The translations under genes and the position numbers were made by a program. A stretch of DNA of 32,258 nucleotides, taken from NCBI RefSeq assembly GCF_963678635.1, contig NW_026971369.1:1-32258 (forward strand), given 5' to 3'. The notes beneath the pieces are model-generated. The model was not told the DNA's origin and did no database searches. It worked only from the letters and a program-made list of their open reading frames with translations. The DNA is from Symsagittifera roscoffensis. Its lineage: Eukaryota > Xenacoelomorpha > Acoela > Convolutidae. Positions 21,813 through 29,432 of this stretch are shown here, piece by piece (position 1 is the stretch's first letter; the number at the start of each line of letters is the position of its first letter).

Positions 21813-22243
21813 GCCGCGTCATGGAAGCAATCCCTCCTGACTCTTTGTGCTGTGCTCCAATCCATGCGATTGTGCCTGTGGTATCTGCCCTCCGTGTTCT
21901 TCTTGTAACTTGAGATTACCACACTCCTGATCGGTTGCTCCCTCCAAGTCGGGGGTAACTCCACTCTGGCTGGACTCTCACGATTTCTTAGCTGTAGTCT
22001 CTCATTCAATTCTTTCAGACGCGATGAGCTCCCACTCACCTGACTGCCGCTCGGGGTTGAACTCGGAGTAAACCCCGGCAGTGGGACGTCCATCAATGGG
22101 CGTATCGGTTGTGTCTCTAAACCATGCAGGGAGGACGTTGACTCAGTCGGTATCCATACCTCCAACCCCTCGTTCATGTTTTGCTGAGCCGCGCGGTCTA
22201 GGTTGAACCGTCCCTTCGATCTGGGAGCCTCATCCACTTCCAT
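21755..22243 (-). CDS. Third-region linker segment, Ser/Pro-rich
   Basis: An open frame of 162 codons between the coiled-coil segment and the SGNH domain. It is low-complexity and Ser/Pro-rich (PGFTPSSTPSGSQVSGSSSR) with a short charged helix (LKELNERLQLRNRE). Its last 58 or so bases overlap the start of the SGNH frame, and a one-base shift near 21820 would join them. Probably a flexible linker; no family is recognised. Confidence 0.45.
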   Translation of the reverse strand: MEVDEAPRSKGRFNLDRAAQQNMNEGLEVWIPTESTSSLHGLETQPIRPLMDVPLPGFTPSSTPSGSQVSGSSSRLKELNERLQLRNRESPARVELPPTWREQPIRSVVISSYKKNTEGRYHRHNRMDWSTAQRVRRDCFHDAAWWNTIRSHVCRRVRSTLS

Positions 22244-22258
22244 ACGTGACTCTGTTCT

Positions 22259-22996
22259 TTATCCGGCGGCCGTTCGCTCCTTGGGCCTGGCTCCCTTTTG
22301 CATGTCGAGCTCGCGTTGTCGCCGCTGTATTCTCTCAAGTTCCGACTTTAGCTGTTCACAATTCGCCGCATTCTCTCGCACCCTTTGTTCTAGCTGGTGC
22401 TCGGCCTTCAGCATATCGAGTTCCCGCCGCGCTTGGTCCTTTTCAATGACTGCCTGATCTCTCTCCAGATTCGCTTGATTCCTCTCGAGCTTCGCTTGAT
22501 CCCGGTCAAGATTCGCCTTGTTCCTCTCCCTCTGTGTCCTCTCAGGTTCTCTTTTCAGACTACTGAGGTCAGGATACGCCTCTTCCGTTTGCTGCGCTCG
22601 TGTCATAGAGGATGTCTTACTCGTGTGTTGGCCCGCTGACCTTGCTGATGGCCTGGTTGGCAGTGGGAACTCCCCTGCGACATACTCGATGTTATTGCTC
22701 AGGCCAGGATTCCTCGCCAAGTCGAATCCTCTCACCCCTACATCCACATTCCAGGACAGCCACCTGGTTTGCTCTTGGTTGGATATGCCATCAGTGGTGT
22801 AGCCGATCATTAAAACCGCTTCTGTTGCAGACTCCCTGCATTCACCCTGATCTTCCAATTGGAGGATGGCGTTCAGCATCACTGCCATTCTCTCATCCAC
22901 TTGGGTGTAATCCAGATCCCTCAAGCGTCTGAATAATTCATCAAGCGTGGGCCTCTTCAGAGCCGCGGGCATGGACTTCCAAAATTGATCTGCCAT
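22259..22996 (-). CDS. N-terminal part of the third product, with coiled coil
   Basis: The ATG at 22996 (MADQFWKSMPAALKRPTLDE) is the best start for the third coding region. The frame is open a little further upstream, but only to a stop near 23070. The first 120 residues look globular and helical. About residues 150-250 are a long coiled coil containing regular heptads (LDRDQAKLERNQANLERDQA), encoded by near-tandem 21-bp repeats at about 22433-22540. A frameshift at 22259-22243 separates it from the linker segment. Coiled coils here would favour oligomerisation. No database family is recognised by eye. Confidence 0.55.
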   Translation of the reverse strand: MADQFWKSMPAALKRPTLDELFRRLRDLDYTQVDERMAVMLNAILQLEDQGECRESATEAVLMIGYTTDGISNQEQTRWLSWNVDVGVRGFDLARNPGLSNNIEYVAGEFPLPTRPSARSAGQHTSKTSSMTRAQQTEEAYPDLSSLKREPERTQRERNKANLDRDQAKLERNQANLERDQAVIEKDQARRELDMLKAEHQLEQRVRENAANCEQLKSELERIQRRQRELDMQKGARPKERTAAG

Positions 22997-23150
22997 TTTT
23001 TTTAATCTCTGGATGATCTTGCGCACGTAGCAACTTGAGAATTACCGTACCAACTTGAGAATTACCGTACAAACTTGAGTACTTGAGAAATAACTTTTTC
23101 AAGTGTTGCTCGACCGTGGGTTCGTTCAAGACCTTCTTTCTCTCTTTCAT
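22941..23150 (-). CDS. Short ORF just upstream of the third coding region
   Basis: A 69-codon ORF with a genuine ATG (MKERKKVLNEPTVEQHL...). It starts 43 bases after a good splice acceptor and overlaps the start of the 22996 ORF in another frame. It spans a 20-bp tandem repeat. A run of eight As near 22997-23004 lies where the two frames could be joined, so it may be the true N-terminus of the third product, an upstream ORF, or chance. Confidence 0.3.
   Translation of the reverse strand: MKERKKVLNEPTVEQHLKKLFLKYSSLYGNSQVGTVILKLLRAQDHPEIKKNGRSILEVHARGSEEAHA
23031..23090. repeat. 20-bp tandem repeat carrying CTTGAG
   Basis: Two perfect copies of CAACTTGAGAATTACCGTAC (23031-23050 and 23051-23070) are followed by partial copies AAACTTGAG and ACTTGAG. 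The core is the hexamer enriched across the whole element. Confidence 0.85.
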
Positions 23151-23192
23151 TTGAGTATCGTTGGGTAGTCAATTTGACTTTACCAAATCAAT

Positions 23193-23406
23193 CTGAAAAT
23201 AAAACTTGATCTTTAGACTAAGATGCTATGTTCCTAACCTAAAAACCCCCGCTTGCCATTACATTTAAAACCTTATCCTTTTTGTTCTACTAAAATAATT
23301 CAGTTGGAAGTTTTCTAAGAGCATGCAGATTTATTTTATGTTTTAGCACCGTCAATCATTTTAAAATTTAATTGTCATGCCAATCACTTTTAAGATCCTT
23401 TTACCT
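23193..23406 (-). other. Intron-like spacer with candidate splice sites
   Basis: A 214-base AT-rich block sits inside otherwise GC-richer coding DNA. On the minus strand it starts CAG|GTAAAAGG (donor at 23406) and ends TTTTATTTTCAG| (acceptor at 23193), both good nematode consensus sites. The acceptor lies 197 bases before the likely ATG of the third region. It could therefore create a spliced subgenomic mRNA, as retroviral env genes use. It could also be an ordinary intergenic spacer. Confidence 0.45.
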
Positions 23407-23472
23407 GTTCCATGCCCCAATACCTAACTTGAGATCCCTTCATGCCCAACTCGAGACCCCCATGTACCCGAC

Positions 23473-24351
23473 TCAGGCGATACTCAAGTAGTATTTCTTG
23501 TGCAGATGTACCATTATCTCCGTTTCTGCGAAGACCACGTGTAGGATAGCATATAGTTCCCTTGGGCTCAACTTGCCCCTGTTCGGGTCATAGACCGGCA
23601 TTGAGACTTCCGTTATCCTTCTTTCGACCATGAAGTCTCGCAGTCTCGTTAGTGCCAATATCACGTGTTCAGGATCGATCGTGTTCCTCTCACTGACCCT
23701 CGTCACAAAGAAGCACAGGTATTTGCCTTGGACTTGTGCTACTGATGGTGGAAGCGCAGCCATTCCTACCAGCCCTGGTCTCTGTCTGAATAGAAACTCC
23801 ACGTTCTGGTATTCTCTCTTGAAGTCGGCCTCCAGTCTTGATTTGAAACTCATGTCCGCCGTGATACAGATTGCGCTAGTCCTGTCCGACAGAATGAAGT
23901 CGCTATCCGTTATCAGGATGTTCTCCGAGTATTCGTTGGGTATTTCAAACTTCGTTTTGAAATTCCGTCCTATGGTAGGCTCAGCCTCCTCCCCATCCAG
24001 TTCCAGTTCGCTCGTTTCTCTCACTTCCCTGAATTTCTTTATCATCAAATTTTCGGTGTGGGTAAGTCCTACCCCCACTCCCCGGACAAAAATATTTATC
24101 GACGTCCCCGTCGATGGTGCTGGGTCCAAATTATCTGGTGGAATCTCGAGCGGCCTGTCTGTTGTTGTCCAGCCGAAGAGGGGATCCTCCGTTTTCGTGT
24201 GCTTTCCCGTTGACACGTCGACTTGTTGGATGCTTTGTCCTTCGCCGCTTCCGTTCTTGACATCGCGCATCCATTCTAATATCCTCAAGTTCGTATTCTC
24301 CCTCCTCTCTATCTCGCTCTGTTCCAAATCTGTCTCTCGTTCTGGTGTCGA
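23473..24351 (-). CDS. Macro-domain-like protein in the post-integrase region
   Basis: The frame is open from the codon after a TAG (24354-24352), in the same frame as the pol tail, to a TGA at 23473. The first ORF-caller start is a TTG at 24327; no early ATG is convincing. Numbered from there, residues about 137-282 fit a macro (ADP-ribose-binding) fold of the TARG1/Appr-1''-p type. ITDSDFILSDRTSAICITADMS gives the first strand and the loop equivalent to the xxDxxMG segment. LVGMAALP and QGKYLCFFVTRV follow, then a helix, then EVSMPVYDPNRG at the place of the second ligand loop, and a last beta strand (ETEIMVHLH). The glycine-rich GxG loops are poorly kept, so binding or hydrolysis of ADP-ribose is uncertain. 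The N-terminal 130 residues are acidic and unknown. Confidence 0.6.
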   Translation of the reverse strand, partial: STPERETDLEQSEIERRENTNLRILEWMRDVKNGSGEGQSIQQVDVSTGKHTKTEDPLFGWTTTDRPLEIPPDNLDPAPSTGTSINIFVRGVGVGLTHTENLMIKKFREVRETSELELDGEEAEPTIGRNFKTKFEIPNEYSENILITDSDFILSDRTSAICITADMSFKSRLEADFKREYQNVEFLFRQRPGLVGMAALPPSVAQVQGKYLCFFVTRVSERNTIDPEHVILALTRLRDFMVERRITEVSMPVYDPNRGKLSPRELYAILHVVFAETEIMVHLHKKYYLSIA

Positions 24352-24848
24352 CTAGTCTTCCTGCGGGTAGTGTTCATTATCATTGATAATTTGCCATTCA
24401 CCGTCGGCTGCTAGTTCGGCCAGACTTAGTAGCTCTTTGCTTAATTCATCGTGCTGTATCTTATCAATCAAGAAATCATCTCCGTACCTGTTGTACCTCA
24501 TGCCTGTCCATTTGCGATTGCCAATCCTAGTCCCCGCTGGTATTGGTAAGTCTGGTTCCGTCCACTTCGGCACCTCTCCCTCCTCCGGATTGTTCCAGTC
24601 TTCTTCCACAAAGGATTCCGCCTCAGAGTCCGCTTCTATCTTTTCATTGTCATCCAAACTCAAGTTCTCGTTGCCATCATTTTTCTCTCTGGTGCCTTTT
24701 TCGTTCACGTCACACGCTGGCTCCACCAGTAGGTACTACAGTCCCTCCATGTCCTGTGGTATACACCAGTCCACTGGGGATGGGACGTGAGGCTTCAGAT
24801 TTCAATAATGTGCTGCTCGCCCCATACTCAAGCGGTAGAACCGTCCTT
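24352..24848 (-). pseudogene. C-terminal tail of pol
   Basis: The integrase frame stops at 24850, but recognisable continuation follows. A short piece (GRFYRLS, about 24840) comes next, then after a shift a frame interrupted by a TAG at 24738-24736 runs on as VEPACDVNEKG and an acidic 124-codon stretch (24726-24352) with KWTEPDLPIPAGTR and NRYGDDFLIDKIQHDELS. It ends at TAG 24354-24352, after which the same frame continues into the macro-like ORF. Its function is unknown; it may be a processed pol C-terminus. Confidence 0.5.
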
Positions 24849-24849
24849 G

Positions 24850-26991
24850 TTAATGTACTTCCGTTATCATGAATGGTCCCCTCCATTTCTTACGTAGTTT
24901 CTTTGTCCCTTTGGGCGGTATGACATTCTGGAAGACCCACACGTATTGGCCCACTTCATATGGCTTCGCCTGTAGTATCTTTTCATCATATATCTTGCGC
25001 TGTCTCCTTTGTCCTTGCGCAGTGTTCCTCCTGCAGAGCTCGTTTAGTTCCTGATGTCTCTTGATCGCTTCTTTCACGTAAGCTTGAGGCGACGTCCTCT
25101 TCCCTTCGTATTCCGGGTAAAAGAATGTCAGGGGCATTGCTCTCTCCCTGCCCGTCAGCATCATGAAAGGACTGATACCCGTTGTTGAGTGTTGCGTACT
25201 GTTGTACGCCCCTACGACTTGCGGCAGATATTTATCCCAGTCCGTCATGTATCTTGAGCAGTATACCCTCAGCATGTTCACCAACGTTCTATTATGTCTC
25301 TCTACCAGCCCGTTGGTCTGAGGATGGAAGGTTGTCGAGTCTGCTTGAGCAATGTGTGGCCTCTTCATCAATTCTTTTGTCAAGTCCCCCACAAAGGCTT
25401 TGCCGTTGTCTGACTGAAAAGTCATTGGACAACCATATCGTGATATCCAATGCGTTATCAGGTGGTCACAAGTCTCCTCTGCTGAGGCTGTCTGACACGG
25501 GACCGCTCCTGCCAACTTTGTGAAGTGATCTATTATAACCAGTATCTGGTTATATCCCGACTCTGTCATGCAGATTTTTTGATGGTCTATCTGCACCACC
25601 TCGTTAAATTCCGAGTTTTCAACGGATTTGAGTGGGAACTTCATTTTCCTTGGGTCCTTTACCTGCAGGCATGCCAGGCATGCATTCACCCATCTCTCGC
25701 AGGCTTTCCTTAATCCTGGCCAATCAAACCTGTGAAGTATTCTCTGTTGCACTTTGTCTATCCCCTGGTGCCCCATCTGATCGTGCGATCTGAATAACAC
25801 TTGCGTCTGATACAATTGTGGTAATATGATGAGGTTGTGCTTGTGTAATATCTTCTCCTCATCTTTTCTCTTGCACGTTACCACCCCATCAGCTGTGTGA
25901 TAGAGTAAATCTTTTCTTTCTTTGTAGGACTGGCTCAAGATCTTGTAGCTGTCTTCCTCCAGGTCCCCTTTCTCCTTGGATCCCGTCCGGATCCATTTGG
26001 AGAGGTTACTTGTCATCTTGTCATTCTTTTGGGCCCTTATCAGGTCTGACAGCCTGTATCTCGCTTTGTCATGTTCCTTTAAAGCCATGATCTGTCCATT
26101 CATTTCCCCAGGGTTGTGGATGTCATCCTTCAGCTTTACGCATATTATCCTCTTCACGATCTTCGTATCGTCTTCTGGCACCAGATTTGTTCTGAAAATT
26201 TGAGTTGCACGATAATTCCCTGAATGGTTTCCTCGATACCGTAATTTTCTCAAGTTCTTCACCTCCTTGTTCTTCTTGTTCACCCGATTTGTACGTTCCT
26301 GAGGAGGGATCTGTTTGTCCCTGTCGCGGTGTCTCATCTTCTCCTCTGCCAGTATCATGCATAGACTATCCTGATCATCGCTGCTCTTTTCCGAACCTTC
26401 CTCCCATACTTCACACTCCCCGGACAATTTCTCTTCTCCGGTTTCTTCTTCCTCCGTGGACGTGGACCACTCCCCGGACTCTTGACCTAGTCCCAGGTGT
26501 TCAGCTTCTTCCTTAAACGCCACTTTCTTTTTCCTAACCTGAGTCCGCTCAAGTATGTTATCGGGCATTTTGTCAACCAGTGACCGCACGACTTCTTTGC
26601 CATCAGTAACGCTTCCTCTTAGAGAGTCTGCGTTGCCAACTGTTTCACTCCTTCGCAGTATCGTGACTTCCGCTTCCTCCCTACCCTTTCCTTCGTTCAC
26701 GGGTTTATCATCTGCCAGTTTCTCAAGTAATCTCCACAGGTCTTCATCTATCTGAGTATCTCCCGTTTCCACCTGGTTGAGATCATAGCCTTTTGCCTTG
26801 AGCGTCTCTCTCACAATTTTTGACTTGAGCATAATGCCTATCGGCATTCCTCGGGTCTTCTTCAAGATTGTTTTCTTTGGAGGCTCTTCTGGTAATTCGG
26901 GGTGATCTTCTATCGGTTTACCTGACTTGTCTAGCCATCTCGTGAGTGGAAGACTGTCATACGTTTCTTTGTCCATGAAGGAGAAGCCCAT
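24850..26991 (-). CDS. Integrase with long N-terminal spacer (pol)
   Basis: A 713-codon open frame. Residues about 1-395 are a charged spacer between RNase H and integrase, partly acidic low-complexity (STSTEEEETGEEKLSGE). The zinc-binding HHCC domain is at about 400-440: SHDQMGHQG (near 25791-25765), then CLAC (near 25680). The catalytic core shows D in VVQIDHQK (about 25588), D in FQSDNGKAF (about 25412) and E in NGLVERHNR (about 25305), with 35 residues between the second D and the E, the usual D,D-35-E spacing. A C-terminal RGPFMITEV segment is typical of Ty3/gypsy integrases. It inserts the cDNA into host DNA. The start overlaps the RNase H end in another frame, so the reported first codon is not a natural start. 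Confidence 0.92.
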   Translation of the reverse strand: MGFSFMDKETYDSLPLTRWLDKSGKPIEDHPELPEEPPKKTILKKTRGMPIGIMLKSKIVRETLKAKGYDLNQVETGDTQIDEDLWRLLEKLADDKPVNEGKGREEAEVTILRRSETVGNADSLRGSVTDGKEVVRSLVDKMPDNILERTQVRKKKVAFKEEAEHLGLGQESGEWSTSTEEEETGEEKLSGECEVWEEGSEKSSDDQDSLCMILAEEKMRHRDRDKQIPPQERTNRVNKKNKEVKNLRKLRYRGNHSGNYRATQIFRTNLVPEDDTKIVKRIICVKLKDDIHNPGEMNGQIMALKEHDKARYRLSDLIRAQKNDKMTSNLSKWIRTGSKEKGDLEEDSYKILSQSYKERKDLLYHTADGVVTCKRKDEEKILHKHNLIILPQLYQTQVLFRSHDQMGHQGIDKVQQRILHRFDWPGLRKACERWVNACLACLQVKDPRKMKFPLKSVENSEFNEVVQIDHQKICMTESGYNQILVIIDHFTKLAGAVPCQTASAEETCDHLITHWISRYGCPMTFQSDNGKAFVGDLTKELMKRPHIAQADSTTFHPQTNGLVERHNRTLVNMLRVYCSRYMTDWDKYLPQVVGAYNSTQHSTTGISPFMMLTGRERAMPLTFFYPEYEGKRTSPQAYVKEAIKRHQELNELCRRNTAQGQRRQRKIYDEKILQAKPYEVGQYVWVFQNVIPPKGTKKLRKKWRGPFMITEVH

Positions 26992-27506
26992 CTTTAATTT
27001 CGGGCCTATCCGCCTCCCTCTTTTCCTGTCTTTCGTAGAACTCCGTCTTCTTACTCAAGCTATCGGCATTCTGATGTTTGTCCCTTGTTCTATGCTCAAT
27101 TATCATGTTGTACCCATCCAGGCGAACTATCCATCTCCCAATGTAGCTCTGGTCCATCGAGTACGTCTTCAGCCAGCCGAGTGCCCTGTTGTCGACCCGC
27201 AGCTTAAATGGCTTACTGCCTAAGTACGATCTGTATTTCTCGACAAAAAACCAACGCGAACATCTCTGCTTTCGGCGCCCCGTGCTTCATTTCTGTATCA
27301 CTCAAGACTTTGCTCCCGTAGGCTATTGATCTTAAGACCGTCTTCCCGTTCCATTCTTGATCTTGATGGAGAATTCCAGAAATCGCGACTACCGACGCAT
27401 CCGTATCCAACACGTACATCCCTTTTTCCGTTGGCATCCCTAACTCCGGTGCCTCGCGCAACTCTTTCTTTCTTCTCTGAATGATTCTTCTGCTGCGTTG
27501 TTCCAT
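26957..27506 (-). pseudogene. RNase H domain of pol (frameshifted)
   Basis: Two frames carry it. The first (27506-27213) has YVLDTDASVVAISGILHQ (catalytic D, 27408-27388) and HGAPKAEMFALV (catalytic E). The second (27157-26957) has GRWIVRLDGYNMIIEHRTRD and HQNADSLSKK, the usual end of the gypsy RNase H. One frameshift lies near 27220 and another near 26990. The enzyme removes RNA from RNA-DNA hybrids during reverse transcription. It is not translatable here as one piece. Confidence 0.8.
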
Positions 27507-29256
27507 GTGAATTTTTTTTGCCTTTGTGTCTCATTAATTGTTGCATCGGGTATACCTTGTCCGCATAGCCCTTGATGAATTCCCTGTAGTAGTTCGCAAA
27601 ACCCAGGAATCTCATCAACTGGTGTTCCGTTTTTGGCGATTTCCAAGTTAGAACTGCTTCCACTGCATCTGTATCCGGTCTGATGCCGTGCCTGTCGACC
27701 ATCCTGCCCAAGTATTTTATCGAATCCTTGAGTATCTCGCACTTTGACGGTTTACACTTTAGCCCCGACCTCTTCATACATGCAAACACCTCGTCCAGTC
27801 GCTCGATGTGGTCTTCTAGTGTGGGCGTCGCTATTACCACGTCATCCACATAGCACATTACCAGATTGCCGTACTTCTTTGTCACACCTATCAGTGCCTG
27901 TGCCATCAACCGTTGAAATGTGGCTGTGGCATTGCAAAGACCAAACGGCATCAGTTTCCATTGAAACAGCCCCAACTCACAAGCGAACCCTGTTTTGTCC
28001 CTGTCTTGCTTCCTCAGCGGGACCTGCCAGAATGCCAAACCTAAATCAAGAGTCGTAAAAAATTTTGCGTCACCTAATTTCGAGAGGCTCTCGTCAATCC
28101 TAGGTATTGGATAGGCATCCTTCACCGTGACGGAGTTCAGACACCGAAAGTCACAGCAAAATCTCAATTGGTCGCCTTTCTTTTTGGCCATCACTACTCC
28201 ACACGCCCACGGTGACTTGGATGGTTCTATCATGCCATACTCTAGTAATGTCTCTATTTCTTTCCTACATGCCTCTGATTTGTGTGGGGTCATGCTCCTC
28301 GCCCCCTCCCTGTGTGGTACCGCATTTTCTTCAAGTTCTATTTCATGCTCAACAAAATTACAACGCCCGATGTCTGCCTTATGTCTCGAAAGAACTTCCT
28401 CGTTCCGCTCTAGTACGTCCTTGATGGCTTCGAGCTGTTTGTCCGTCAACTTGCCCCTTAAATGTTCGATCTCCGGTATAACCGGTTTATCACTCTGCAT
28501 TTCATCTATTGTGGGCCGTTCCGGAAAATTCGAACAGCTCGATAGCCCATCGTCTGTCTCTGACTTGAGTGATTCCACAAGACCTGATGAACCTTTTATT
28601 TTCTTCAATCGTCTCAAGATACAAATTTTGTCCCTATGATTGGGACAATCAACAACTTCATTTTGTTTTGAGTTTTCAGTCATTTCATATCGAGTTTTAA
28701 CGGGTAAATCATATCCCAGCTGCCTCCCCCTCTGTATCGTGATGGGTATATCAAGAGTATTCAACAAGACACTGAGGCAGAGACCGCTCTTGGTTATCGA
28801 GAAGGATCTTCCTAAAACAGCAGCACTTTGACTATTAGGATTTGGGACTATGCATACTTGCTTATTGTCACTTAGTTCATTGTAATTTTTCATTCGCAAG
28901 CTTACGTTCGCCTTCAGCCTCTCCCTCCTACTCAAGAATACCGGTGCTTTATTTTCCTTCGCTATTATTAAATTTACCGGTTTAATTGCGTACCTCCTAT
29001 CCGGGTTCCTTATCCTGAACATCGCATTGTTTAAATCAATTGTTACGTCGAAGTTCCTGATAAAGTCTCTGCCTAAAATGAACTGGTCAGACTCATCTAG
29101 GTTTTCTACCACAAGAAAGCTCATCCACAGATTGCGTTCCCCCAGATTTAAGATTATTATTGGTGTTCTGCCCAGCAGCCGCAGCGCCTCCTTGTTAGCA
29201 GCTGACAACCGTATTCTCGAGTCTATCAAGTCATCTTTGTTGAAGCCCATTCGTTC
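27298..29256 (-). CDS. Reverse transcriptase with protease C-terminal part (pol)
   Basis: A 650-codon open frame, with ATG at 29250 but open to a stop at 29257. Residues 1-100 are the second half of the retropepsin, ending FILGRDF. After a linker of about 200 residues comes the RT: KSPWACGVVMAKKKGDQLRF, a TLDLGLAFWQVPL motif with catalytic D, the FGLCNATATFQRLM primer-grip region, and YVDD at 27852-27841 with the two catalytic aspartates. The thumb and connection include FLGFANYYREFIKGYA. All main RT motifs are intact. Past about 27530 the frame is a shadow because a frameshift moves the real reading into the RNase H frames. It makes cDNA from the element RNA. Confidence 0.93.
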   Translation of the reverse strand, partial: ERMGFNKDDLIDSRIRLSAANKEALRLLGRTPIIILNLGERNLWMSFLVVENLDESDQFILGRDFIRNFDVTIDLNNAMFRIRNPDRRYAIKPVNLIIAKENKAPVFLSRRERLKANVSLRMKNYNELSDNKQVCIVPNPNSQSAAVLGRSFSITKSGLCLSVLLNTLDIPITIQRGRQLGYDLPVKTRYEMTENSKQNEVVDCPNHRDKICILRRLKKIKGSSGLVESLKSETDDGLSSCSNFPERPTIDEMQSDKPVIPEIEHLRGKLTDKQLEAIKDVLERNEEVLSRHKADIGRCNFVEHEIELEENAVPHREGARSMTPHKSEACRKEIETLLEYGMIEPSKSPWACGVVMAKKKGDQLRFCCDFRCLNSVTVKDAYPIPRIDESLSKLGDAKFFTTLDLGLAFWQVPLRKQDRDKTGFACELGLFQWKLMPFGLCNATATFQRLMAQALIGVTKKYGNLVMCYVDDVVIATPTLEDHIERLDEVFACMKRSGLKCKPSKCEILKDSIKYLGRMVDRHGIRPDTDAVEAVLTWKSPKTEHQLMRFLGFANYYREFIKGYADKVYPMQQLMRHKGKKNSHGTTQQKNHSEKKERVARGTGVRDANGKRDVRVGYGCVGSRDFWNSPSRSRMEREDGLKINSLREQSLE

Positions 29257-29432
29257 CTAAGTTTTGATTGGTATTACACTCAAGACCGCTCCAGTATCGA
29301 GTAACCCACGCGACTGAGTCTTCTTGCCACTTATGTCAAGCACATGTGCTGATACGTCTGCCCCTGCCCCGATGTGCATTGCATCTTCCTCCAGCATGGC
29401 ACAGTGTTCAATCGATCTCAACTTTAGTTCTT
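29257..29432 (-). pseudogene. Retropepsin N-terminal half, with in-frame stop
   Basis: Between the linker ORF (ends 29424) and the RT ORF, in the RT frame, lies the aspartic protease active site LLDTGAVLSVIP (DTGA at 29298-29287). A TAG at 29259-29257 interrupts it just before the RT ORF, and a one-base frameshift near 29430 separates it from the upstream frame. Retropepsin normally cuts the gag-pol polyprotein. This half is too short to appear as an ORF with its own start. Confidence 0.8.

Noticed and set aside
14981-22457. Many 60-240 codon plus-strand ORFs opposite the third coding region
   Set aside because: Ser/Pro/Leu-rich shadow frames opposite a GC-richer coding strand; the minus strand has the recognisable domains.
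23031-23090. CRISPR-like or spliced-leader-related repeat
   Set aside because: The copies are head to tail without spacers. The CTCAAG resemblance to the end of the SL2 leader is only six bases, without the rest of the leader RNA.
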